A stretch of DNA of 33,059 bases. It comes from Salinispora pacifica CNR114 (GTDB taxonomy: Bacteria; Actinomycetota; Actinomycetes; Mycobacteriales; Micromonosporaceae). The stretch lies in the NCBI RefSeq assembly GCF_000514775.1, contig NZ_AZWO01000046.1, forward strand, positions 180 through 33,238. The letters run 5' to 3'. Within the stretch, counting starts at the first letter, position 1. Every line of letters starts with the position of its first letter. Under the pieces are notes generated by a model. It made no database searches. It worked only from the letters and a program-made list of their open reading frames with translations, and had not been told where the DNA came from. Positions 14,590 to 22,346 of the stretch are shown piece by piece. The translations under genes were made by a program, and so were the position numbers.

Positions 14590-15444
14590 ATGACAGACGA
14601 TGCGGGGCGGACAGCCCGGTTGATGTGGACCCACTTCGAGCCGGTGCACGCGGTGACGTACTTTCATCCCCGGGCCCGCGCGGCGTACGAGGCGACCGGG
14701 CTACGCGGCTACTGGCGGGGCTACTTCGCCGGCCGGTCCGCGCCGCTCGGCGCCACCGCCGCGGCACCGGTGACCGCGGCCTTCTACCACTTCGCCCCGC
14801 ACATGGTGCAGCGCGCGCTGCCCGCGGTCTGGAAACTGGCCTCCCCGGAGGAGGCCCTGCGCGCCCGACTCACCGGTGCCGTCCAGGCCCTCGCCGAGCT
14901 CACCTACGAGCTGCCCGAGTCCCACCTCACGGAGACCGCCGACCTGATGGAGGCCGCGGCGGCCGAGACCAGGACGGCAGGCCGGGTGCTGGGGGCCGCG
15001 AACGCGGCGCTGCCGCGCGGTGAGTACCCGCTCGCCCGGCTCTGGCAGGCGGCGACGGTCCTGCGGGAGCACCGCGGGGACGGGCACATCGCCGCGCTCG
15101 TCGCGGCCGACCTCGACCCGGTGGAGACGCTGGCCTGGCGGGTCGCGGTGGGATTACCCGCGGCCGCCCTGCTCGGCCGGGGCTGGACCGAGCAGGAGTG
15201 GGCGGCGGCCAAGAGTCGGCTCCACGACCGGGGGTGGCTGACCGCCGACGGCGAACCGACCGAGCGGGGACAGGCCGGATTCAGCACCGTCGAGGCCGCC
15301 ACTGACACGGCGGCGACCCGCCCGTGGCAGGCACTCGGCCCGGAGCGCAGCGCCCGGCTCCGGGAACTGCTCGACCCGGTGGTCCGGGCCGGGCACACCA
15401 TCATCCCGCCGGACAACCCGATCGGCCTGCCATCCCTGGGTTGA
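14590..15444 (+). CDS. SCO6745-family protein (winged-helix-like, function unknown)
   Basis: 284 residues, matching the actinobacterial SCO6745 family: an N-terminal 'LMWTHFEPVHAVTYFHPRARAAYEATGLRGYWRGYFAGRSAPLG' signature, a long helical middle, and a C-terminal 'LHDRGWLTADGEPTERGQA' that reads like a winged-helix recognition half. The biochemical role of the family is not established. ATG 14590 has GGAGG 5 nt upstream and is preferred to GTG 14584. No membrane helix or signal peptide. It is followed after 35 nt by the HAD gene, so a joint transcript is likely. Confidence 0.88.
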   Translation: MTDDAGRTARLMWTHFEPVHAVTYFHPRARAAYEATGLRGYWRGYFAGRSAPLGATAAAPVTAAFYHFAPHMVQRALPAVWKLASPEEALRARLTGAVQALAELTYELPESHLTETADLMEAAAAETRTAGRVLGAANAALPRGEYPLARLWQAATVLREHRGDGHIAALVAADLDPVETLAWRVAVGLPAAALLGRGWTEQEWAAAKSRLHDRGWLTADGEPTERGQAGFSTVEAATDTAATRPWQALGPERSARLRELLDPVVRAGHTIIPPDNPIGLPSLG

Positions 15445-15479
15445 CCGGCGCCGCTGGCACGGTCCGGCAGGATGAGGGC

Positions 15480-16181
15480 ATGGTAGCTGCGGTGATCTTC
15501 GACCTGGACGGCGTGATCGTGGACTCCGAACCGGTCTGGGAGGAGGTCCGGCGGGCGTATGTTTCGGCACGCGGCGGCACCTGGCAGGCCGACTCGCAGC
15601 GCCGGCTGATGGGCATGAGCACCGGCGAATGGTCCCGCTACCTCAGCGGTGAGCTCGGCGTTGACCGGACGGCCGAGCAGGTCGCCACCGAGGTGGTCAC
15701 GGAGATGTCCCGACGGTACGCGCACCGCGTACCACTGATCGACGGCGCCGTTGACGCGGTGCGGCGGACGGCCGGGCGGTGGCCGCTGGGCCTGGCCAGC
15801 TCCTCCCCGACCCGGCTGATCCGGACGGCGTTGGACGCGACCGGGCTCAGCGACACCTTCGACGCGACGCTGTCGACCGAGGAGACCGGGCACGGCAAAC
15901 CGGCTCCAGATGTCTACCTGGCGGTCGCGCAACTGCTCGGTGTCGACCCGGCCCGCTGCGTCGCCGTCGAGGACTCCGGCAACGGCGTCCGGTCCGCGGC
16001 AGCCGCAGGGATGGCCGTGGTGGCGGTGCCGCACGGGGCGTACCCGCTGGAGCCGGCGGCCGAGCGGCTCGCGGCGGTGGTGCTCACCTCGATCGGCGAG
16101 CTGACCCCGGAGGTCGTGGCGCGGGTCCACGACGGTCTGGGCGAGGAACGGCCGGGTATGGCAGACCAACAGGGCAGCTGA
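15480..16181 (+). CDS. HAD-superfamily phosphatase (beta-phosphoglucomutase/DOG-like, subfamily IA)
   Basis: 233 residues. The nucleophile motif FDLDGVIVDSEP has D8 and D10; motif II is LASSSP, motif III includes K in GHGKPAPDVY, and motif IV is VEDSGNGVRSA. The helical cap between residues 15 and 85 is typical of phosphoglycolate/sugar-phosphate phosphatases and beta-phosphoglucomutases. Substrate not predictable. Start ATG 15480 has AGGATGAGGG upstream. Its TGA at 16179-16181 is directly followed by the triplicated start unit of the next gene, so the two are transcribed together. Confidence 0.92.
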   Translation: MVAAVIFDLDGVIVDSEPVWEEVRRAYVSARGGTWQADSQRRLMGMSTGEWSRYLSGELGVDRTAEQVATEVVTEMSRRYAHRVPLIDGAVDAVRRTAGRWPLGLASSSPTRLIRTALDATGLSDTFDATLSTEETGHGKPAPDVYLAVAQLLGVDPARCVAVEDSGNGVRSAAAAGMAVVAVPHGAYPLEPAAERLAAVVLTSIGELTPEVVARVHDGLGEERPGMADQQGS

Positions 16182-16190
16182 GGAGACGGC

Positions 16191-16214
16191 ATGGAAGCGA
16201 TGGAGACGGTATGA
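16191..16214 (+). CDS. Seven-residue leader ORF 1 (MEAMETV)
   Basis: ATG 16191 follows GGAGACGGC and runs seven codons to TGA 16212-16214. The stop overlaps ATG 16211 of the next mini-ORF as ATGA. It exists because of the 20-bp duplication. Translation is likely from its ribosome-binding site but a peptide function is not implied. Confidence 0.4.
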   Translation: MEAMETV

Positions 16215-16234
16215 AAGCGATGGAGGCGGCATGA
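16211..16234 (+). CDS. Seven-residue leader ORF 2 (MKAMEAA)
   Basis: ATG 16211 follows GGAGACGGT and runs seven codons to TGA 16232-16234, overlapping ATG 16231 of the oxidoreductase as ATGA. Its first three codons code for MKA, the same as the oxidoreductase start, as expected for a copy of that start region. Confidence 0.4.
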   Translation: MKAMEAA

Positions 16235-17244
16235 AGGCGATCGTGTACGAGCGCACCGGCGACCCCACGGTGCTGCGGCCGGTTGACCGGCCGGTGCCCG
16301 AGCCGGGGGCCGGCGAGGTGCTGGTCCGGATGGCGGTCGCGGGGGTGAACCCGACGGACTGGAAGGCACGACGAGACGGCCGGTTGCCGGCCGGTTGGCA
16401 GATACCCGGCCAGGACGGCGCGGGGGTGGTCGAGGCGGTCGGCGAGGGAGTCGACCGGTCCCTCATCGGCGAACGCGTCTGGGTGTGGGAGGCCGCCTGG
16501 CAGCGGCCGTGGGGAACGACCGCCGAGTACACGCTGCTCCCGGCTGGGCAGGCCGTCCGCCTCGGCGCCGCCTCCTTCGACCTCGGCGCGTCCCTGGGCA
16601 TTCCGTTCCTGACCGCGCACCGGTGCCTGACCGCCGGTGAGTACCTGCCGGACGCACTACACGCCGGGGCGCTCGCTGGTCACACCGTGCTGGTGCAGGG
16701 TGGAGCGGGCGCGGTGGGCAACGCGGCGATTCAGCTCGCGCGTTGGGCGGACGCCTGCGTGGTCACCACGGTGAGCAGCGCGGAGAAGGGGAAGCTCGCG
16801 GCGGCAGCCGGGGCCGATCTCGTGGTCAACTACCGGGAACAGGACGTGGTGGCGGAGGTCCGCAAGATCGCACCAGCGGGGGTCCACGCGATCGTCGAGG
16901 TCTCCACGCGCAACAGTGACATCGATGTCCAGCTACTCCGGACCGGTGGCGCGGTCTGTGTGTACGCCGACGACGGCGGCAGCGAGGTGGCCCTGCCGGT
17001 CCGGCCCCTCATGGCCCTGAACGCCCGCTGGCAGTTCGTCCTGGTCTACACCGCGCCGAAGGCCGCGAAGGCACAGGCCGTCGTGGATGTGGCAGCGGCC
17101 GTGGAGCAGGGTGGCGTCCGAGTGGGCGAGGAGGCGGGGCTGCCGCTGCACCACTACCCGTTGTCGGCAGCCGAGGCGGCGCACCGGGCAGTGGAGGAGG
17201 GGGCGGTCGGCAAGGTGTTGATCAATACCTCGAATGACCGGTGA
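16231..17244 (+). CDS. Zinc-independent quinone oxidoreductase (MDR family, NADPH-dependent)
   Basis: 337 residues of the medium-chain dehydrogenase/reductase family: an N-terminal GroES-like domain (MKAIVYERTGDPTVLRPVDRPVPEPGAGEVLVRMAVAGVNPTDWK), PGQDGAGVVEAVGEGV, then the nucleotide-binding VQGGAGAVGNAAIQLA (glycine motif at 157-163). The Cys/His zinc ligands of alcohol dehydrogenases are absent, which fits NADPH:quinone reductases. Electron acceptor unknown. ATG 16231 is the third of three tandem start units and has GGAGGCGGC upstream. Translation may depend on reinitiation from the two overlapping mini-ORFs. Ends before a bidirectional terminator. Confidence 0.93.
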   Translation: MKAIVYERTGDPTVLRPVDRPVPEPGAGEVLVRMAVAGVNPTDWKARRDGRLPAGWQIPGQDGAGVVEAVGEGVDRSLIGERVWVWEAAWQRPWGTTAEYTLLPAGQAVRLGAASFDLGASLGIPFLTAHRCLTAGEYLPDALHAGALAGHTVLVQGGAGAVGNAAIQLARWADACVVTTVSSAEKGKLAAAAGADLVVNYREQDVVAEVRKIAPAGVHAIVEVSTRNSDIDVQLLRTGGAVCVYADDGGSEVALPVRPLMALNARWQFVLVYTAPKAAKAQAVVDVAAAVEQGGVRVGEEAGLPLHHYPLSAAEAAHRAVEEGAVGKVLINTSNDR

Positions 17245-17352
17245 ACCCGGATCGAGCCGGGCAATCCTCCCCCGGTATCAAGTTCCCAGGTATGGAGGAC
17301 AGAGGCGAATCGTCCTCGCGAGAATGACGGTGCGGGTCGTCCCGCGTTGAAC

Positions 17353-17389
17353 GGGCGGCCCCGGCGCGGTGCGAACGCCGGGGCCGCCC
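17353..17389. terminator. Strong bidirectional hairpin between convergent genes
   Basis: GGGCGGCCCCGGCG (17353-17366) pairs perfectly with CGCCGGGGCCGCCC (17376-17389) over a 9-nt loop. It lies between the oxidoreductase stop (17244) and the acyl-CoA ligase stop (17454). Smaller hairpins (CCCGG/CCGGG near 17248-17263, GCGGG/CCCGC near 17331-17345) sit in the same 209-bp gap. Confidence 0.8.
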
Positions 17390-17453
17390 CCTGGGGCACG
17401 ACAGCGGCACCCTCCCTGCACCGGCCGACCCGGCTGGCCGGGTGCGGTGGCGG

Positions 17454-19088
17454 CTACGAGGAGGCCAACTCCTGGACGGCGAGATCCCCCTCGGCGTATC
17501 GGGACCGCACCGCCTTCTTGTCGAACTTGCCCACACTGGTCCTCGGCACGGCGTCGATGACCGCCCAACGCTCGGGGAGCTGCCAGCGGGCCACCGACTC
17601 GGCGAGGAAGCCCCGCAGCTCCGCAACCCCGGCCTTCGCCCCCTCCCGAAGCACCACGGTCGCCAACGGCCGCTCGCCCCAACGCTGGTCTGGGACCCCC
17701 ACCACGCAGGCCTCGACCACATCCGGATGGGCCATCAACGCGTTTTCCAGCTCCACCGAGGAGATCCACTCACCGCCGGACTTGATGACATCCTTCGCCC
17801 GGTCGGTCAACGTCAGGTAGCCATCCGGGGAGAGGGTGCCGACATCACCCGTGCGCAGCCAGCCATCCCGGAACGTCTCCTCGTCCGGGGTCTCGTCGCC
17901 GACGTACCGCCCGGTCACCCACGGCCCGCGGACCTCCAGCTCCCCCACGGACGTGCCATCGGCGGGCAGCCGCCTGCCCTGCGGGCCAACGATCCGGGCC
18001 TCGACGCCGGCCGGGACCCGCCCCTGGGTGTAGCGGTACCGCCACGCCGTGGCCTCGTCCGCGCCGGCCGGCGGGCGGGCCACCGAACCGAGCGGAGAGG
18101 TTTCCGTCATCCCCCAGGCGTGAATGATCCGGATGTCGTGCCGCTCCTCGAAGGCGTGCATCAGCGCCGGTGGGCAGGCCGACCCACCGACGATCACCTC
18201 TCCCAGGGAGCTGGTGTCGACGTCGTGGCTGTCCAGGTGGGCGAGGAGATCGGTCCAGATGGTCGGGACGGCACCGGCGACGGTCGGCCGCTCGGCGGCG
18301 ATCATCCCGGCGATCGGGGCGGCCTGGAGGAACCGATCCGGCAGGAGCAGCGACGCGCCGCAGAGGAACGCCGCATAGGGCAGCCCCCAGGACATCGCGT
18401 GGAACATCGGCACGATGCCCAAGACCCGGTCCCTCGGCCCGAGGCTGAACGACTCCGGCATACAGACCTGGAGCGAGTGCAGGTAGATCGAGCGGTGCGA
18501 GTAGGCCACCCCCTTGGGGTTGCCGGTGGTCCCGGAGGTGTAGCAGAGCGCGGCAGCGGAGCGCTCGTCCACGTCCGGCCAGTCGTAGCTGTCGGGCTTG
18601 CCGGCCAGCAGGGCATCCCAATGATGTACAGAGATCCGGTCGCCGGCCGCCGCGACCAGCGGGGCGGGATCACCACCGCCCACCACCACCACGTGCCGGA
18701 CGGTGCCCATGTCGCCGATGACCTTCGCCAGCAGGGGGATCAGGCTCGTGTCGACCAGCACCACCCGGTCCTGCGCGTGGTTGGCGATGTAGGAGACCTG
18801 GTCCGGGAGGAGTCGGATGTTGAGCGTGTGCAGCACTGCGCCCATGCTCGGCACCGCGAAGTAGGCCACCAGGTGCTCGGTGTTGTTCCACAGGAAGGTG
18901 GCGACGCGCTCGTCCCCGGTCACACCGCACTCGTCCCGCAACGCGTGCGCCAGCTGGGCGGCCGAACGCGCCACGTCGGCGTAGCTCATCCGGCGCGGCT
19001 CGGCACCGGTCCAGGTGACCACCGTGGCCGCGCTGTGCACGGTGGCGCCGTGGTCAAGAATCCGGGAGACCTGGAGGGGGGCATCCAT
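17454..19088 (-). CDS. Long-chain fatty-acid-type acyl-CoA synthetase (AMP-forming)
   Basis: 544 residues of the adenylate-forming enzyme family. The P-loop YTSGTTGNPKG is at 183-193, then WGMTETSP (A5), GWLRTGDVG (A7), DRAKDVIKSGGEWISSVELE (A8 hinge) and the catalytic lysine in SVGKFDKK near the end. It joins a carboxylic acid to CoA via an acyl-AMP; sequence style fits medium/long-chain fatty acyl-CoA ligases. I chose ATG 19088 (GGAG 7 nt upstream); ATG 19091 and 19130 are possible. It is divergent from the Nudix gene, and a TTCCCA-17-TACTTT promoter lies just upstream. Confidence 0.94.
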   Translation of the reverse strand: MDAPLQVSRILDHGATVHSAATVVTWTGAEPRRMSYADVARSAAQLAHALRDECGVTGDERVATFLWNNTEHLVAYFAVPSMGAVLHTLNIRLLPDQVSYIANHAQDRVVLVDTSLIPLLAKVIGDMGTVRHVVVVGGGDPAPLVAAAGDRISVHHWDALLAGKPDSYDWPDVDERSAAALCYTSGTTGNPKGVAYSHRSIYLHSLQVCMPESFSLGPRDRVLGIVPMFHAMSWGLPYAAFLCGASLLLPDRFLQAAPIAGMIAAERPTVAGAVPTIWTDLLAHLDSHDVDTSSLGEVIVGGSACPPALMHAFEERHDIRIIHAWGMTETSPLGSVARPPAGADEATAWRYRYTQGRVPAGVEARIVGPQGRRLPADGTSVGELEVRGPWVTGRYVGDETPDEETFRDGWLRTGDVGTLSPDGYLTLTDRAKDVIKSGGEWISSVELENALMAHPDVVEACVVGVPDQRWGERPLATVVLREGAKAGVAELRGFLAESVARWQLPERWAVIDAVPRTSVGKFDKKAVRSRYAEGDLAVQELASS

Positions 19089-19110
19089 CATCGTGCTCCG
19101 CATGAGCAAC

Positions 19111-19139
19111 AAAGTAGTGTCACCGATCACATCTGGGAA
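19111..19139 (-). promoter_or_regulatory. Promoter TTCCCA-17-TACTTT of the acyl-CoA ligase
   Basis: Minus-strand -35 TTCCCA (19139-19134), 17-bp spacer, -10 TACTTT (19116-19111). This would start transcription about 15 nt before the ligase ATG, leaving room for the GGAG site, and exclude the upstream ATG at 19130. Confidence 0.5.
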
Positions 19140-19173
19140 CCCCGGATCTCCATCTCGCCCCGGCGGCGGTGCG

Positions 19174-19179
19174 TAAATT
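19174..19179 (+). promoter_or_regulatory. -10 element TAAATT for leaderless Nudix mRNA
   Basis: TAAATT lies 7 nt before the GTG at 19187, which has no usable Shine-Dalgarno. The distance puts transcription start at or beside the GTG. No clear -35 is seen. Confidence 0.5.
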
Positions 19180-19186
19180 AGCCGGA

Positions 19187-19678
19187 GTGAGCATTTCCTG
19201 GGCAGATTCCTACGTCGGACAGCTCCGCGCCCTCGCCGGCGACCGGACGCTGATGTTCGTCGGCGCTCGCGCGGTGGTGCGGGACAACGCGGACCGGATC
19301 CTGCTGATCCAGCGCGCCGACAACGGGCACTGGGCCATGCCGGCGGGAGCGATGGAGTTGGGTGAGTCGATCGCCGACTGCGCGGTACGGGAGGTTCGGG
19401 AGGAGACCGGGCTGCGCGCCCTGCGGGTCAGCGCCTTCGCCCTCTACACCGGGCCGGACCGCACCCACACCAACATGTACGGGCACACGTACCAGATCTT
19501 CACCACCGCGTTCCGGGTGGAGGAGTGGGACGGGGACCTCACCCGGGTCACCGACGAGACCACCGATGCCGCCTTCTTCGACCGGGGCCACCTGCCCAGC
19601 CCGCTGTCGGCCAGCGTCCCGGAGACCCTCGCCGACCTGGATGTCTTCGAGCAGACGAACCGACTGATCCTCAAATAG
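19187..19678 (+). CDS. Nudix hydrolase
   Basis: 163 residues. The Nudix box G-x5-E-x7-REV-x-EE-x-G-L is complete: G54, E60, R68-E69-V70, E72, E73, G75, L76 (GAMELGESIADCAVREVREETGL region). It hydrolyses a nucleoside diphosphate linked to another group with Mg2+; the substrate is not predictable, though the WAMPAGAMELGE form is common in ADP-sugar/NTP-type members. The frame could open at GTG 19169, but that codon lies before the -10-like TAAATT; GTG 19187 (MSISWADSYV) is preferred and looks leaderless. It precedes hldE on the same strand by 61 nt. Confidence 0.92.
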   Translation: MSISWADSYVGQLRALAGDRTLMFVGARAVVRDNADRILLIQRADNGHWAMPAGAMELGESIADCAVREVREETGLRALRVSAFALYTGPDRTHTNMYGHTYQIFTTAFRVEEWDGDLTRVTDETTDAAFFDRGHLPSPLSASVPETLADLDVFEQTNRLILK

Positions 19679-19739
19679 TCCGCCACCGGCCCCGCACCGC
19701 CAGGTTTGGCCCGGCGGACCGGCGGGGACCCGGACGGAC

Positions 19740-21422
19740 ATGGCAGGAGCAGCAGCGGAACAGCACCGACTCGCCGCCGTGGTGGAGAGCTGGCTGGGAC
19801 GCCCCGTCCTGGTCGTCGGGGACGCGATGCTCGACGAGTGGCGGTTCGCCGACTCGGATCGGCTCTGCCGGGAGGCGCCGGCCCCGATCCTCACCCTGCG
19901 CCGACGGATCTCCGCCGCGGGTGGTGCGGCGAACACCGCCGTCAACATCGCCGCGCTCGGCGGACGGGCCGCGCTGGTCGCGCCGATCGGCGCGGACGTG
20001 GCCGGCGACGAGGTACACGACTGCCTGGACCGGGCCGGCGTGTGGGACCGCACCGTCAGCCAACCGAGCCGCCCGACCCCGGTCAAGCGGCGGATGCTCG
20101 CCGGCAGCCAGATCCTGCTCCGGGAGGACTCCGGTGGTCCCGCGGAGCCCCTGGACAACGCCGGGGTGGCTCGGCTGCTCGACGCCCTGGCCTGCGCGAC
20201 CACGGAGCTACACGCGGCGGGCGGCGCGGCGCCGACCCTGGTGGTCTGCGACTACGCGCTGGGGGCCCTGCCCGCACCGGTGCGGGCGTGGCTGGTGGCA
20301 AACCGGGAGCGGTACGCGACGGTCGCGTTGGACGCACATGACCTCGCCGACTGGCGTGGGCTCGCCCCGACCGTGGTCACGCCGAGCTTCGCCGAGGCGA
20401 GCCGACTGCTCGCCCACACCGCGGCTCGGCCGGGGGGTGGGGGCGAGGGCCTGCACCTGGACCACCCGGACCGCGCCCGCTCCGACGGCCCCTCCGAGCT
20501 GACCGTGGGAGTCGCACCCGGCGACGGTCGAGTCGCCGCCGAGGAGATCGAACCCGGAGCGCGCGGGGACGCTGCGCGGCCGGACCGGGCGATACTGGCT
20601 GAATCCCGGCTGGCCGAGCTACGGCAACACACCGGCGCTGATGTCGTGGCGGTGACGCTGGACACCGACGGCGCGGTCGTCGCCGGCCCAGACGGCGAGC
20701 CCAACCGCAGCCACAGCAACCCGATGCCGGCCAGTCACACGGTCGGGGCCGGAGACGCGTACCTGGCGGCGATGACCCTCGCCCTGGCCGCCGATGCCCC
20801 CCTACCGACCGCCGCGCAACTCGCCCAGCTCGCGGCGACCATCACCGTCTCCGACACCGGCACCTGTGTCTGCCGGCGGGAGGACCTGCTCACCGCGCTC
20901 AACCGGTCCGGCGACGGCGACGCCCCGACCCTCGTCGGCGCCGACGAGTTGGCGACGATCGCCGGTGCGCACCGCCGCGCGGGCCGCTCGGTCGTCTTCA
21001 CCAACGGCTGCTTCGACGTGCTGCATCCCGGGCACGTCCGCTACCTGGAGCAGGCCCGCGCCCTCGGCGACCTGCTCGTGGTGGCGGTCAATGCCGACGG
21101 CAGTGTCCGCCGGCTCAAGGGCGCCGACCGGCCGGTGAACCCGGTTGAGGACCGGGTGGCCCTGCTGGCGGCGCTGACCCACGTTGACCATGTGGTGGTT
21201 TTCGAGGAGGACTCACCCGCCCGGCTCATCGAGGCCATTCGGCCGGACATCTACGTCAAGGGCGGGGACTACCCGCCGGAGCTGGTGCCGGAGGCACCCC
21301 TGGTCCGCCGGCTCGGCGGCCAGGTCCGCACCCTCGGCTACGTACCGGACCGCTCCACCTCGGCGATCATCGACCGGATCCGCGCGCACGGCGGCAGCGC
21401 ACCAGTGGCGGGGCAGGCGTGA
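19740..21422 (+). CDS. hldE: Bifunctional heptose-phosphate kinase/adenylyltransferase (HldE type)
   Basis: 560 residues. Residues 1-385 form a PfkB/ribokinase domain (VLVVGDAMLDEW, GGAANTAVNIAALGG, active-site GAGD 336-339 with D339 as base). Residues 400-560 are a nucleotidyltransferase domain with FTNGCFDVLHPGH (HxGH at 429-432) and YVKGGDYPPE. This is the domain order of HldE, which makes D-glycero-beta-D-manno-heptose 1,7-bisphosphate and then ADP-heptose. It is longer than E. coli HldE (477) because of an insert of about 55 low-complexity residues (about 228-283) inside the kinase. The phosphatase (GmhB) and isomerase (GmhA) are not in the window. Overlaps the next gene by 4 nt. Start ATG 19740, with weak Shine-Dalgarno. 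Confidence 0.92.
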   Translation: MAGAAAEQHRLAAVVESWLGRPVLVVGDAMLDEWRFADSDRLCREAPAPILTLRRRISAAGGAANTAVNIAALGGRAALVAPIGADVAGDEVHDCLDRAGVWDRTVSQPSRPTPVKRRMLAGSQILLREDSGGPAEPLDNAGVARLLDALACATTELHAAGGAAPTLVVCDYALGALPAPVRAWLVANRERYATVALDAHDLADWRGLAPTVVTPSFAEASRLLAHTAARPGGGGEGLHLDHPDRARSDGPSELTVGVAPGDGRVAAEEIEPGARGDAARPDRAILAESRLAELRQHTGADVVAVTLDTDGAVVAGPDGEPNRSHSNPMPASHTVGAGDAYLAAMTLALAADAPLPTAAQLAQLAATITVSDTGTCVCRREDLLTALNRSGDGDAPTLVGADELATIAGAHRRAGRSVVFTNGCFDVLHPGHVRYLEQARALGDLLVVAVNADGSVRRLKGADRPVNPVEDRVALLAALTHVDHVVVFEEDSPARLIEAIRPDIYVKGGDYPPELVPEAPLVRRLGGQVRTLGYVPDRSTSAIIDRIRAHGGSAPVAGQA

Positions 21423-22279
21423 GCCGACCCCTCGACCACGGCCACTCCGACGAGTTCCGCGCCGAGCGACACCTCGACGTACTGGTCCCCACCCGAAACC
21501 GCCCCGCCGAGCTGGCCGTCACCCTCTCCGGGCTCGCCGCCCAGGAAGGCGTACCCGACTTCGGGGTGGTGGTCAGCGACCAGTCCGACGACGCTCCCGC
21601 GTACGCGCACCCGGCCGTGGCCGCGATGGTCCGGGTCCTGCGCCACCGGGGACACCCGGTCCTGCTGACCCGCCGACTACCCCGGCGTGGAATGGCCGAG
21701 CACCGGGCAGCGCTGCTGGCCGCCTCGACCGCCCGCTACGTGCTCTGCCTCGACGACGACGTGTGGTTGGCGCCGGGAACCCTGCGCCGGCTGGTCACCG
21801 CGATCGCGGAGCTGGGCTGCGGGTTCGTCGGCAACGCCGTACACGGTCTGTCGTACCGGCACGACATCCGCCCGGAGACGCACCGGCACTACGAGGAGTG
21901 GGACGGGCCGCCGGTGCCGGAGCGGATCCGCCCGGGTGCCCCGGAGTGGGAGCGCGCACTGCTCCACCCGGCCGCGAACCTGCTGCACGTCACCGAGCGG
22001 CTGCGCCTACCGCCGGACACCTGGCGGGCGTACAAGGTGTCCTGGATCGGTGGTTGTGTGCTGTACGACCGGGAGAAGCTGGTTGACGCGGGCGGCTTCG
22101 ACTTCTGGCGACGGGTGCCGGAGCGGCACCAGGGGGAGGATGTCGCCGCCCAACTCGCGGTGTTGGAGCGGTACGGCGGCGCCGGCGTCCTGCCCAGCGG
22201 AGCGTTCCACCTGGAGTCACCGACCACCGTCACCGAACGTGAGGTGGAGGCGTGGGAGGTGCTCCTCGAACAGGCTTGA
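21419..22279 (+). CDS. Family 2 glycosyltransferase, coupled to hldE
   Basis: 286 residues. The N-terminal LDVLVPTRNRPAELAVTLSGLAAQ is the GT-A/GT2 start, and CLDDDVWLAPGTL carries the metal- and nucleotide-sugar-binding DDD at 112-114. The late HQGEDVAAQLAVLERYG is like the usual 'ED.dl..Rl...G' acceptor/base segment. It should transfer a sugar from an activated donor to an unknown acceptor; no membrane helices are seen. Start is GTG 21419 in a GTGA overlap with the hldE stop, so the two are coupled and the donor may be an ADP-heptose (inference). Confidence 0.9.
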   Translation: MSRPLDHGHSDEFRAERHLDVLVPTRNRPAELAVTLSGLAAQEGVPDFGVVVSDQSDDAPAYAHPAVAAMVRVLRHRGHPVLLTRRLPRRGMAEHRAALLAASTARYVLCLDDDVWLAPGTLRRLVTAIAELGCGFVGNAVHGLSYRHDIRPETHRHYEEWDGPPVPERIRPGAPEWERALLHPAANLLHVTERLRLPPDTWRAYKVSWIGGCVLYDREKLVDAGGFDFWRRVPERHQGEDVAAQLAVLERYGGAGVLPSGAFHLESPTTVTEREVEAWEVLLEQA

Positions 22280-22281
22280 CC

Positions 22282-22302
22282 CCGTGGGCGGTAGAACCAC
22301 GG
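22282..22302. terminator. Weak hairpin between convergent glycosyltransferase genes
   Basis: CCGTGG (22282-22287) pairs with CCACGG (22297-22302), just after the GT2 stop and before the GT9 stop at 22347. A short stem, so a tentative call. Confidence 0.35.
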
Positions 22303-22346
22303 TCGCGGCTCGGCCACCGCGCCGCGGGGCGTGACCCGGCCCCGAC

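Larger units (their letters stand above)
16182..16241 (+). repeat. Three tandem 20-bp repeats of a ribosome-binding site plus start codon
   Basis: Units at 16182-16201, 16202-16221 and 16222-16241 read GGAGACGGCATGGAAGCGAT with 2 changes in unit 2 and 3 in unit 3. Each holds a GGAG Shine-Dalgarno and an ATG (16191, 16211, 16231). Because 20 is not a multiple of 3, the ATGs fall in three different frames. The third is the start of the quinone oxidoreductase. Confidence 0.95.

Noticed and set aside
14904..16601. Open frame of 565 codons on the minus strand
   Set aside because: It covers parts of three plus-strand genes with recognised motifs (SCO6745 family, HAD, quinone oxidoreductase) and has no domain itself.
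17442..19181. Open frame of 579 codons on the plus strand
   Set aside because: It is the complement of the acyl-CoA ligase gene. Its translation shows no known fold, while the minus strand has every adenylate-forming motif in order.
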